NCBI GenBank assembly: GCA_050732635.1
Contig: JBOHRE010000007.1
Coordinates: forward strand, 1-62,444
DNA length: 62,444 nt
Origin: JBOHRE01 sp050732635
Lineage (GTDB): Bacteria > Gemmatimonadota > Gemmatimonadetes > Longimicrobiales > RSA9
Direction of reading: 5' to 3'
The notes beneath the pieces are model-generated. The model did not search any database. It saw only the letters and a program-made list of their open reading frames with translations, and was not told the origin of the DNA. Both the position numbers and the translations under genes were made by a program. This document shows, piece by piece, positions 32,232 to 40,335 of the stretch (its first letter is position 1; every line of letters starts with the position of its first letter).

Positions 32232-32882
32232 ATGCCGCAGGTCTTGGACGACGCACAACAGGAGCATGTCGGCGCGGTCTCGCCGCTGCTGCCACTCGCG
32301 CTGCTCGAGGCCTTGCGGCGGCGCGACCTACCGGCGGAAATTCTCGAGGATGAGAACTTCTCGGAAAGCCTGCCCCGGCGCCTCGGACTCAGCGATGTCG
32401 TCTTCATCCAGATTCGCCGCTACGAGGACGCGCTGCGTCGAGGTCATGACGTATCGGTGAGCGAGGCGATGAATCTGATGAGGCTGATCCTGCGTCGGCC
32501 CGACGCGGCTGCGGTGCTTCGCGAGGCCGGCGGCGAGATCGCGCGGCGTTACTTCCGTCGGTTCAAGCGGCCGGCTGCGACACGCGTCGCGGGGCGCGGG
32601 CTGCCACGGCCGTTGCTCTTCATCGCGATTCGTCGTACGTCACGCCGCCTGCTCAACCGGCTACTCGGCCGCGGCAGGCTCGAGCTCGTGGGACGGCCCC
32701 TCGTCGCCCGTATCTCGCATCCGTTCACCGCCGACGCTGGCGGTGCCGGGACCGCATGCCTGCTCTTCTCCGGCGCACTCGAAGAACTCATCCTGCTCTA
32801 CACGGGCGCGGCGAGTGCTGTGCAGCACCCGCACTGCGAGGCGCGCGGCGATGACGTCTGCGAGTGGCGCCTGGCAACCTGA
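32232..32882 (+). CDS. V4R/HNOB-like sensory-domain protein
   Basis: 216 residues. The C-terminal half ends in HCEARGDDVCEWRL, the signature of V4R (4-vinyl reductase-like) small-molecule-binding domains, after ELILLYTGAASAVQHPHCEA. The N-terminal ~90 residues are helical (LLPLALLEALRRRDLPAEIL). The central RRTSRRLLNRLLGRGRLEL is strongly basic. The family resembles TIGR02265-type proteins of myxobacteria and heme-NO-binding relatives; the ligand is unknown. Six bases upstream of the DUF2203 gene. Confidence 0.62.
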   Translation: MPQVLDDAQQEHVGAVSPLLPLALLEALRRRDLPAEILEDENFSESLPRRLGLSDVVFIQIRRYEDALRRGHDVSVSEAMNLMRLILRRPDAAAVLREAGGEIARRYFRRFKRPAATRVAGRGLPRPLLFIAIRRTSRRLLNRLLGRGRLELVGRPLVARISHPFTADAGGAGTACLLFSGALEELILLYTGAASAVQHPHCEARGDDVCEWRLAT

Positions 32883-32888
32883 TCTGCC

Positions 32889-33368
32889 ATGGCTAGTGAG
32901 GTCCGCTTCTTCACCTTGACCGAGGCGCAGCGAACGCTGCCGCTGGTGCGGCGCATCGTCGAGGATCTCGTTGCCGCCTACCCACAATTGCAAGAGCGCG
33001 TTGAAGCGTACAATGCGCTGGTCCGCGGCCACGCGCCCGTACCGGAGACGCGTGCTGCACGTGAGGCGCTGGATCGGAAGGCCGCACGCGTCGATGCATT
33101 CCTGCGCGAGCTCGCGCAGGTCGGCTGCCTCTTCAAGGGCTTCGAGGAAGGGCTGCTCGATTTCCTCGCGCACTATCGTGGCCGAACGATCTATCTCTGT
33201 TGGAAGCTGGGCGAACCGGAGATCGCCTGGTGGCACGAGCTCGACACCGGTTACGCCGGGCGGCAGCCGATCACCGAGCCGATGGCCCGCGCGCTCGACC
33301 GACTACCCGGCGCCACGACCGCCGCTGACGGCGCGCGTCGACGTCGCCGGCCACAACCTCCGCGCTAG
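32889..33368 (+). CDS. DUF2203 protein
   Basis: 159 residues. VRFFTLTEAQRTLPLVRRIVEDL at the start, then a long helix pair (RKAARVDAFLRELAQVGC), GLLDFLAHYRGRTIYLCWKLGE and IAWWHELDTGYAGRQPI are those of DUF2203. The conserved LCWKLGE and WHEL stretch suggests a binding site. Function unknown. It starts 6 bases after the V4R-like gene, so the two form a small operon. The extreme C-terminus is a basic low-complexity tail. Confidence 0.82.
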   Translation: MASEVRFFTLTEAQRTLPLVRRIVEDLVAAYPQLQERVEAYNALVRGHAPVPETRAAREALDRKAARVDAFLRELAQVGCLFKGFEEGLLDFLAHYRGRTIYLCWKLGEPEIAWWHELDTGYAGRQPITEPMARALDRLPGATTAADGARRRRRPQPPR

Positions 33369-33379
33369 AGGCAGCGCCG

Positions 33380-33399
33380 CCAGGCTGCTTCCCGCCTGG
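33380..33399. terminator. Weak stem-loop between convergent genes
   Basis: Arms CCAGGC and GCCTGG around an 8-base loop, between the DUF2203 gene (+) and the small membrane protein gene (-). Only 6 pairs, so the call is tentative. Confidence 0.4.
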
Positions 33400-33439
33400 G
33401 CGGTGCCTTGCGCCCGACGCACGGCGAATCATGCCACCG

Positions 33440-33592
33440 TCAACTCCGCGTGCGACTACCCCGCCAGATCAGCAGGAGCGAGGCGATCACGAAAACGTAT
33501 ACCAGGATGGCGGCGGCGTCGTGCGGTATCCCTTCTAGCACACTGCGCACAGAGCTCCCCTGAGCCACGAATACACTGAAGTTGGCCAACAT
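33440..33592 (-). CDS. Small single-span membrane protein
   Basis: 50 residues: an N-terminal MLANFSVFVAQGSSVRSVLE segment, one membrane span AAAILVYVFVIASLLLIW and a basic end RGSRTRS. GAGG lies five bases before the ATG, and an inverted repeat precedes it by about 30 bases. This orientation (positive C-terminus) favours an outside N-terminus. No similarity is recognised. The hydrophobic pattern and ribosome site argue that it is translated. Confidence 0.7.
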   Translation of the reverse strand: MLANFSVFVAQGSSVRSVLEGIPHDAAAILVYVFVIASLLLIWRGSRTRS

Positions 33593-33621
33593 GGCGTCCT
33601 CGTCTTTAGCGATGGTTAGGT

Positions 33622-33647
33622 GCGCACCTGCGATGCGCAGGTAGCGC
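33622..33647. repeat. Inverted repeat upstream of the small membrane protein
   Basis: GCGC-ACCTGC-5-GCAGGT-A-GCGC, nearly perfect over 26 bases. It could terminate the upstream secreted-protein gene or be an operator for the small gene that starts 30 bases further on. Confidence 0.5.
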
Positions 33648-33714
33648 GTGTCAGGGCAAGGCGAGTGGAGCGCAAAGCGAAAGGCGAGCGACGCGAGGCC
33701 GCCGGCCGGTGCGC

Positions 33715-34116
33715 TCAGACGAGGGATGGAGGCGGTGTATCGGTGTGGTAGGAGAGGCTACCGGCACGAGCAGCCGCGTCGTCGGCGGCGAAGTTCAGGC
33801 AGTCGATGCCGAGCTGGCGCGCGGTGGCGGCCGCAAGGCCGAGTGGCGCCCGGGTCGACTGCGGCGAGGAGCGATTGCGGGCTCCGGACACCCCAGCCGT
33901 GCGCAGCGATGGCGTGCGCTGTTCGGCTGGCACGCCGACGGCGCCGCCGGCGGAGGTCAGCGCCGGCGAATCGGCGGGGCGCGCGTCGCCATCGAGCGAG
34001 GCATCGGCCGCAGCCGGGACGGGCAGTCCATCTCGATCCGCCGCGGTGCCCGGGTCGCTGGCGAGCAGCAACCCGAACGCGCACGAGAACAGCAGCCCGC
34101 GAATCGAGCGGTTCAC
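33715..34116 (-). CDS. Possible secreted protein of unknown function
   Basis: 133 residues from GTG 34116. A plausible signal peptide (MNRSIRGLLFSCAFGLLLAS, then DPGTAAD) is followed by a low-complexity Ala/Asp/Pro region with no fold visible. There is no strong ribosome site. The reading frame on the opposite strand across the same bases is also open but lacks start, signal and motif, so this strand is preferred. It may be a real exported protein or a chance frame in GC-rich DNA. Confidence 0.4.
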   Translation of the reverse strand: MNRSIRGLLFSCAFGLLLASDPGTAADRDGLPVPAAADASLDGDARPADSPALTSAGGAVGVPAEQRTPSLRTAGVSGARNRSSPQSTRAPLGLAAATARQLGIDCLNFAADDAAARAGSLSYHTDTPPPSLV

Positions 34117-34225
34117 GACAGTTTCTTCGGTGAGCTCTTTCAGCGCGTCGACGGCGGGGCCTGGCAGCCTCGGGGTCTCGCAGCGTCCTTTATGCTGCTG
34201 ACGCTAGCGGCAGGTCGACCACGGA

Positions 34226-36217
34226 TCAAGCTCGGTCGGGCGGTGGCGCCGGCACGTGGCCGACCTCCGGGCGCCGCTCGTCGCGTTGCGGCTGAGGTGG
34301 CTTGCCCATCAGCACACGCAGCTCCTCCCGGTCGACGACCTCCTTATCCAGCAGCTGCTCGGCCAGTGCCTGCAGCACCGACCGGTCGTCCTCGAGAATA
34401 CCGAGCGCACGTGTATACGCGTCCGTCACCAGGCGCCGCACCTCCGCGTCGATCGTCCGAGCCGTCGCCTCACTGAAGTTCCGTTCCGATTGGCCGTTCT
34501 CACTGGCATCCAGGAACATCGCCTTCCGCTTGCGACCATACGTCACGGGGCCGAGCGTGTCCGACATGCCGAACTCCTCGACCATGCGGTGTGCGACGTC
34601 GGTCGCGCGCTCGAGATCGTTGCCGGCGCCGGTCGAGATCTCGCCGAACACCAGCTCCTCAGCGGCGCGCCCGCCCAGAAGCACGGCCAGCCGATCCAGC
34701 AGCTCCTGGCGCTGGAGCAGGAAGCGTTCGTCCTCCGGCAACTGTTGCGTATAACCGAGCGCGCTCACGCCGCGCGGGATGATGGATATCTTGTGCACCG
34801 GGTCGGCGTGCTCGACCCGCTCGGCGACGATCGCATGGCCGGCTTCATGATACGCGACAATGCGCCGCTCCTTGTCGTGGATCAGCCGGTTGCGCTTCTC
34901 GAGGCCCGCGATCACGCGGTCGATCGCATCATCGATGTCCTGCATCGCGACCTCGTGTCGATCCCGTCGCGCGGCCAGCAGCGCCGCCTCGTTGAGCAGG
35001 TTGGCTAGATCGGCGCCGACAAAGCCGGGCGTCCGTCGGGCCACCAGACCGAGGTCGACATCCGGTGCCAGCCGGATCTCCTTTGCATGCACTCGCAGAA
35101 TCGCGTGACGACCGGCCATATCGGGCCGATCCACGAGCACCTGCCGGTCGAAGCGCCCGGGTCTCAGCAGCGCCGGATCCAGGATCTCCGGCCGGTTGGT
35201 CGCAGCCATGATGATGACTCCCGTGCGCGGATCGAAGCCATCCATTTCGACCAGTAGCTGATTCAATGTCTGCTCGCGCTCATCGCTGCCACCGACCATG
35301 CTCGTGACGCCACGCGCCTTGCCGAGCGCATCCAACTCGTCAATGAAGACAATGCATGGCGCGTTGGCCTTGGCCTGCACGAACAGATCGCGCACGCGCG
35401 CAGCGCCGACACCGACGAACATCTCGACGAACTCCGAGCCGCTGATCGAGAAGAAGGTGACGCCGGCCTCTCCCGCGACGGCGCGGGCGAGCAGGGTCTT
35501 ACCGGTACCGGGCGGGCCGACCAGCAGTACGCCCTTGGGGATCTTCGCGCCGAGTCGATGGAACTTTTCGGGCGTGCGCAGGAACTCGACCACCTCGACC
35601 AGCTCCTGCTTCGCTTCATCGGCGCCAGCGACATCGGCGAACGTCACGCCGGTACCCTCTTCTCCCATGATCCTCGCCCGGTTCTTCCCGACCGTCATGA
35701 CGCCCTGCGCCGGGTTCATGCGCCGCAGGATCCAGATCCAGAAGAGAAGCATGAGCCCGAGCGGGATGAGCCATGCGAGCATGGAGCCGAGCCAGCCCTG
35801 AGTCGTGCCCTCGTATACGACGCCCGCGCGATCGAGCAGAGGGATCAGTTCCGGATCCTCACTGATCGGCGTCGCCGTCAGCACTTCGGGTGCGCCGCCC
35901 CGCGCCAGCGAGTCGACGACCTGCGCGCGGATCGCGTCCTCACCGACCAGCACCCGCGAGATCTGACCCGCCTCGATCCGCGCCTTCAGTTCGCTGTACG
36001 GGATCTCGCGCGTGCGCTGGCCCGTGACCATGTGGTTCAGCACGAGCAGCATCAGGAATGCGGCGAGGAAATAGATGATGGTGAAGCGGGTGCGACGATC
36101 GTCGAGGGGACCCTTGCGCCGGTCACGCCCGCCGGCGCGACGATCACCACTACGGCGGTCGCCGGACCTTCGGTCCTGCTTGCCTTCGCGCCGCTCAGCG
36201 TCCATGCGTGGGGCCAT
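34226..36217 (-). CDS. ftsH: ATP-dependent zinc metalloprotease FtsH
   Basis: About 663 residues from ATG 36217; ATG 36259 and 36205 are also in frame and none has a clear ribosome site. After an unusual Arg/Asp repeat tail (RRSGDRRSGDRRAGGRDRR) come one span (FTIIYFLAAFLMLLVLNHM), a periplasmic domain, a second span (SMLAWLIPLGLMLLFWIWI), the AAA module with GPPGTGKT, VFIDELDAL and NRPEILDPALLRPGRFDRQ, and the protease site HEAGH. It degrades membrane and short-lived regulatory proteins. Standard core length; the N-terminal tail is extra. Confidence 0.93.
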   Translation of the reverse strand: MAPRMDAERREGKQDRRSGDRRSGDRRAGGRDRRKGPLDDRRTRFTIIYFLAAFLMLLVLNHMVTGQRTREIPYSELKARIEAGQISRVLVGEDAIRAQVVDSLARGGAPEVLTATPISEDPELIPLLDRAGVVYEGTTQGWLGSMLAWLIPLGLMLLFWIWILRRMNPAQGVMTVGKNRARIMGEEGTGVTFADVAGADEAKQELVEVVEFLRTPEKFHRLGAKIPKGVLLVGPPGTGKTLLARAVAGEAGVTFFSISGSEFVEMFVGVGAARVRDLFVQAKANAPCIVFIDELDALGKARGVTSMVGGSDEREQTLNQLLVEMDGFDPRTGVIIMAATNRPEILDPALLRPGRFDRQVLVDRPDMAGRHAILRVHAKEIRLAPDVDLGLVARRTPGFVGADLANLLNEAALLAARRDRHEVAMQDIDDAIDRVIAGLEKRNRLIHDKERRIVAYHEAGHAIVAERVEHADPVHKISIIPRGVSALGYTQQLPEDERFLLQRQELLDRLAVLLGGRAAEELVFGEISTGAGNDLERATDVAHRMVEEFGMSDTLGPVTYGRKRKAMFLDASENGQSERNFSEATARTIDAEVRRLVTDAYTRALGILEDDRSVLQALAEQLLDKEVVDREELRVLMGKPPQPQRDERRPEVGHVPAPPPDRA

Positions 36218-36374
36218 CGTCCGTTTGATGCGTATGGTGCCGAGGGTGGCAAGGATCATTCCCCATAGCGCGCTGGCGCTTGCACCGTATGTATCGGTGC
36301 CGCCATCATGACGCGCGCGGGCGCTCGGCCACCGTCACCTGCCGTATCCGCGAACGGCTCTCACTGGCGACCGA

Positions 36375-37367
36375 ATGGTTACGTTGGAACAGATCCGGGA
36401 CGCGCACCGCGCGATCCTGGGCCGCATTCACCGAACGCCCTTGCTTTCCTCCAACACCCTCGGGAAGCGCACCGGCGCACACGCCTTTCTGAAGGCCGAG
36501 TGCCTGCAGCGGACCGGCTCGTTCAAGGTCCGCGGCGCGCTGAACCGGATTCGCAGGTTGTCGGCGGAGGAAAAGGAACGCGGTCTCGTCGCGGTCTCCG
36601 CCGGTAATCACGCGCAGGCGGTCGCCTTTGCCGCGAGTGCCGCAGGCGCACGATCCACGGTCGTGATGCCGGAGGGCGCGCCACACTCGAAGGCGGAGGC
36701 GAGTGGCCGGTACGGGGCGACCGTCATCCTGCACGGCAACGTCTTCGACGCCTGGGAGCGCGCGCTCGAGCTGCAGCGCCAGCACGGTTATATCTTCATC
36801 CACCCGTACGATGACCTCGATATCATCGCCGGACAGGGGACGGTCGGCCTGGAGATCCTCGACGACGCGGCGGATCCCGATGTCGTGGTTGTGCCGATTG
36901 GCGGCGGCGGGCTCATTGCCGGCGTCGCGACGGCGATCAAGTCCGTGCGCCCCGCAACGCGCGTGATCGGCGTCGAGCCCGTGGGCGCCGCCTGTGTGTG
37001 GGAGGCGCTGCGCGCCGACAAAGTCGTGCAGCTCGAGCGGGTGGAGACCATTGCCGACGGCCTTGCCGCACCTTACACCGCGGAGCTGCCCTTGGCCCAT
37101 ATCAGGAAATACGTCGACGACGTGGTCCGCGTGACGGACGAACAGATCGTCGCCGCGCTGCTGTTCGTCCTCGAGCGCGCGAAGCTGATGCTCGAACCCG
37201 CCGGTGCCGCGGCGGTTGCGGCGCTGCTGACCGGGCAGGTGCGACTGCGCCCCACGCAGAAGGTCGTCGCCGTGCTGAGCGGCGGCAACATTGACCTGTC
37301 ACGCCTGAGAACCATGCTACCCGATGCCGCCGCCGAGCCTGCCAAGTTCGGCGCGCTCAAAGGCTGA
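36375..37367 (+). CDS. Threonine dehydratase, catabolic (no ACT domain)
   Basis: 330 residues. Schiff-base Lys51 in GSFKVRGA, SAGNHAQAVAFAAS, the glycine loop GGGGLIAG, and SGGNIDLS near the end. The absence of a C-terminal regulatory ACT domain marks the catabolic TdcB/serine-racemase side rather than the isoleucine-feedback IlvA. It deaminates threonine to 2-oxobutanoate through a reactive enamine. RidA, which clears that enamine, is encoded 86 bases downstream. Confidence 0.9.
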   Translation: MVTLEQIRDAHRAILGRIHRTPLLSSNTLGKRTGAHAFLKAECLQRTGSFKVRGALNRIRRLSAEEKERGLVAVSAGNHAQAVAFAASAAGARSTVVMPEGAPHSKAEASGRYGATVILHGNVFDAWERALELQRQHGYIFIHPYDDLDIIAGQGTVGLEILDDAADPDVVVVPIGGGGLIAGVATAIKSVRPATRVIGVEPVGAACVWEALRADKVVQLERVETIADGLAAPYTAELPLAHIRKYVDDVVRVTDEQIVAALLFVLERAKLMLEPAGAAAVAALLTGQVRLRPTQKVVAVLSGGNIDLSRLRTMLPDAAAEPAKFGALKG

Positions 37368-37453
37368 ACGCGGCGGTGGTGTTCGCTGCGCTGCCGCGTT
37401 GCCGTGCCACCGGCGAGGCCGAATCCGAGACCACACACCCAGCGGAGGACGTG

Positions 37454-37912
37454 ATGATGCGGAGGAACGCGATGGTGCTCTGGGCGGTCGTGCCCCTGCT
37501 CGCGTGCAGCGGAAATCCTGCGCCGGAGACGGCACCGCGGCGCGAGATCTACCGCCCGGCCGGCGCGAATACGCTCGCGCCCTACTCGCCGGCCGTGCGG
37601 AGCGGTGATCTGATCTTCCTTTCCGGGCAGATCGGCATGGATCCGCAAGCCGGGCGGCTCGCCGGCAACATTCAGGACGAGACGCGACAGGCGCTGGCGA
37701 ACGTTCGCGGGTTGCTCGACGGCATGGGGCTGGACATGAACGATCTCGTGAAGTGCACGGTGTTTCTCGCTGATATCCGCGATTACGGCGGTATGAACGA
37801 GGTCTATCGGGAGGCGTTTCCCGGCGATCCGCCGGCCCGCAGCGCCGTGGGGGTGGCCGGCTTACCGGCGGGGGCGCGGGTCGAGATCGAGTGCATTGCG
37901 GCCGCCCGCTGA
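37454..37912 (+). CDS. Exported RidA-family imine deaminase, lipoprotein
   Basis: 152 residues from ATG 37454, preceded by GGAGG. MVLWAVVPLLACSG is a lipoprotein signal with Cys18. The mature domain is RidA/YjgF: LAPYSPAVRSGDLIFLSGQI, then NVRGLLDGMGLDMNDLVKCT, MNEVYREAFPGDPPARSAVG and the ligand residue stretch VEIECIAA with Glu and the conserved Arg (PPARSAV). RidA normally acts in the cytosol on enamines from threonine dehydratase. Here it is encoded beside such an enzyme but is predicted to be exported. Confidence 0.82.
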   Translation: MMRRNAMVLWAVVPLLACSGNPAPETAPRREIYRPAGANTLAPYSPAVRSGDLIFLSGQIGMDPQAGRLAGNIQDETRQALANVRGLLDGMGLDMNDLVKCTVFLADIRDYGGMNEVYREAFPGDPPARSAVGVAGLPAGARVEIECIAAAR

Positions 37913-37969
37913 CGCGGGCTCGGAGCGGCCGCGGCAGCTGTCGGCGGGCACGCACGGCGGAGCGCTGCG

Positions 37970-39538
37970 TCAGCTTCCGGCGCGGCCGTAGCGATCGTGC
38001 ATTGTCGCCGCAATGTGGCGCGCGACACCCATGATCGCGAGCGAGGGGTCGACCGACACGGATCCTGGCAGTGCTGCGCCATCGGCGATGTAGAGCCCCT
38101 CGATCCGGTGCGCCCCGCCGTCAGGGCGGGCAAAGGCCTCGGCCGCAGCCACGCCGAGCGGCGCAGTCCCTAGCAGGTGGCTACCAGCGCAGAACTGCGC
38201 GTTCGGCGCGACCGAGCGCGGCGTGATCCGCGCCTCGATGTCCGCTTCGTTGCGTACGACGGTGCCGTACACATCGGGAATGAGGACCTCGCGCGCGCCT
38301 GCCGCGAGAAAGATGCGGGACGCGTTCTTCAGGTAATCGACAGCCTTTAACGCGTCCACGCCTTCAATGCTGTACGAGGTGCGCCGCAGACCGTCCTTGC
38401 CGAGGTAGATACGGCCCGGGTGTTGCTCGTCGATCACCGACATCACGGAGCCCAGCTGACGGTACCGGCGCATGATTGCCGTGTGGTCGGCGCCGGTCTG
38501 GCTGAGCATCGCGGCTGTGATGCCGGGGCTTTGGTGGCTGCACAGCATGATGTACCCGCCACCGGCATAGTCCGCGCGGCTGCTGGTGCGCACCTGCCGG
38601 AACTCGTGCACGATGTAGGCGCACGGGATTCCGTCCGTATTGCCGATCGTGCGATCGAAATCGGCAAAGACCCAGAAGTGCGGGTTGATGTACAGCCGCC
38701 TGCCGACCGCGTGGTCGTCGACGCTGCGCAGCAGCAGTTCCGCCGTGCCCAGCGCGCCGCCGGCGAGCACGACCAGAGGCGCGTCGACGCGGAACCGGCC
38801 GGTCGGCCGGTCCGTCCGGCGGTCCAGGATCGAGCCCTCGATCCCGACCACGCGAGCGGTCCGGGGCCCGCCCCCGCCCGCGCCCCGAAACACCAGCCGT
38901 TCCGCCCGCAGATCGCTGTAGATGCGGCCACCGGCCTTCGAGATCCGCGGAATGGTCGTGATCAGCTGCGAGGTCTTGCGGTTGTAGCTGCAGCCGAACT
39001 GCGTCCAGCCGCAGGCGATGCAGTCGATGCGCGCGGTGGGCGTGGCTTCACCATGGAAGCCGAGCGCCTCGCAGCCCTGGCGGACGAGCCGGTTGTTCTC
39101 GTTGAACAGTGACTCGCCAGCCACGTGAATGCCGAGCTCCTGCTCGATGGCATCCCAGTGGGGATTCAACACATCGGCATGCATCCAGTCGAGGCCGTGG
39201 CGTGTACGCCAGTCCTCCAGCCGATCCGCGGGCACGCGGATGGAATCGCCCCAATAATGGACCGTGGTGCCGCCGATCGCTTCGGCGTAGTTCAGGAATA
39301 CGGCGTTGTCAGCGGTCGCATCCATACCGCGGCGGCCGTTGAAGTCCGCCATCGCCTGCTCCTCGCGCTGACTGAAATCCTCGGCGCGAAAGAAGCCGCC
39401 CTTGTCCACCATGACGACATCCCAGCCGCGCTCGGCCAGGTAGACGCCGAGCGTGCCGCCACCTGCACCAGTGCCGACCACGACGACGTCGGCGCGGTCA
39501 CGAATGTCGCCCGCGCGGCCGTCGCCCTGAACGATCAT
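37970..39538 (-). CDS. GMC-family FAD oxidoreductase
   Basis: 522 residues. FAD site GTGAGGGTLGVYLAERG near residue 22, AIGGTTVHYWGDSIR as the second FAD stretch, and DCIACGWTQFGC with clustered Cys as in gluconate/glucose dehydrogenase-like GMC enzymes. The C-terminal half has GGALGTAELLL, AGSHLLGTA with the active-site-side His, and DGAALPGSVSVDPSLAIMGV. Its start overlaps the stop of the Tat-exported partner by 4 bases. Together they resemble the large and small subunits of membrane sugar dehydrogenases. Confidence 0.9.
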   Translation of the reverse strand: MIVQGDGRAGDIRDRADVVVVGTGAGGGTLGVYLAERGWDVVMVDKGGFFRAEDFSQREEQAMADFNGRRGMDATADNAVFLNYAEAIGGTTVHYWGDSIRVPADRLEDWRTRHGLDWMHADVLNPHWDAIEQELGIHVAGESLFNENNRLVRQGCEALGFHGEATPTARIDCIACGWTQFGCSYNRKTSQLITTIPRISKAGGRIYSDLRAERLVFRGAGGGGPRTARVVGIEGSILDRRTDRPTGRFRVDAPLVVLAGGALGTAELLLRSVDDHAVGRRLYINPHFWVFADFDRTIGNTDGIPCAYIVHEFRQVRTSSRADYAGGGYIMLCSHQSPGITAAMLSQTGADHTAIMRRYRQLGSVMSVIDEQHPGRIYLGKDGLRRTSYSIEGVDALKAVDYLKNASRIFLAAGAREVLIPDVYGTVVRNEADIEARITPRSVAPNAQFCAGSHLLGTAPLGVAAAEAFARPDGGAHRIEGLYIADGAALPGSVSVDPSLAIMGVARHIAATMHDRYGRAGS

Positions 39539-40116
39539 GTGATCGGCCCGAAGTCGACCGGATACGCCGGGATCACGACGCGCTCGGGCCAGGGCCCCTG
39601 GAATCCGGTGAGCGTGCGGGTCGCAGGCTCGGTATAGGCGAAGTAGTAGACAAAGGACCGCGTCGCCTGGAAGGCCGCGCGGCGCAGATTGAACCGGCTC
39701 CGCGCCCAGCCGCGCAGGTAGGCCAACCGGACATCGGGCGCGAGTGTGGTGAAGCGGCGCACGTGACCACCGAGCACGGTCAGGTGCTCGAGCAGGCCGA
39801 GCACCGTCTTCATGTCCTTGCGCACCGGGTCGCCGACCAGAGCCAGCTCCTGGTCCATGCGTGCCGCGATGCGCGCCGGAGCCACCGGAACGTCTACGAG
39901 CAGCGACTCGGCCGCGGCCCGCGCGACTGCGTATTCCTTGGGCGACAGCGCGTACAGCCGCACGCCGTCACGTTGCGCCTGCGGATAGTCATCGGCGCAG
40001 CCGGCAGGCACCAGTGAGCCGAGCGCCAACGCCGCTGCGCCACCCGCGCTCCGACGCAGGAACCCGCGCCGATCGATGTCCTCGGGCAATGAGTCCGGCG
40101 CCGGCGGCAACGCCAT
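39535..40116 (-). CDS. Tat-exported small subunit, gluconate 2-dehydrogenase subunit 3-like
   Basis: 193 residues from ATG 40116; ATG 40137 would add seven residues. The twin-arginine signal is DRRGFLRRSAGGAAALALGS with a Cys in VPAGCADD, so it may also be lipidated. The mature part is helical: LSPKEYAVARAAAESLLVD, RMDQELALVGDPVRKDMKTV, LYYF-type SFVYYFAYTEPATRTLTGF. This fits subunit 3 of membrane-bound sugar dehydrogenases, which carries the GMC subunit through the Tat pathway. The cytochrome subunit is not in the window. Confidence 0.82.
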   Translation of the reverse strand: MALPPAPDSLPEDIDRRGFLRRSAGGAAALALGSLVPAGCADDYPQAQRDGVRLYALSPKEYAVARAAAESLLVDVPVAPARIAARMDQELALVGDPVRKDMKTVLGLLEHLTVLGGHVRRFTTLAPDVRLAYLRGWARSRFNLRRAAFQATRSFVYYFAYTEPATRTLTGFQGPWPERVVIPAYPVDFGPIT

Positions 40117-40335
40117 CGATCCGCGTGTCAGGACCATGAACGATGTTCGTACGAGGAACGTCGGGGCCCACCACAACGGTCAAAGGTAGACGCCGTTGCC
40201 AGTGCGTCACAAGGTTCTGCGGCTTGTCCCAAGCTGCCATGCGGCTTACCTTTCCGGCAATTCCCACCGCTTGAGAGACCGGCGCCGGCGCCCCGCGGCT
40301 GGGGCGGTCGTTCCACGGGTCGCGGAGGCAACGGT

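Noticed and set aside
37908..37974. 8-base inverted arms GCTGACGC and GCGTCAGC around the RidA and GMC gene ends
   Set aside because: A 51-base loop is too long for a terminator, and the arms coincide with the two stop regions; likely chance.
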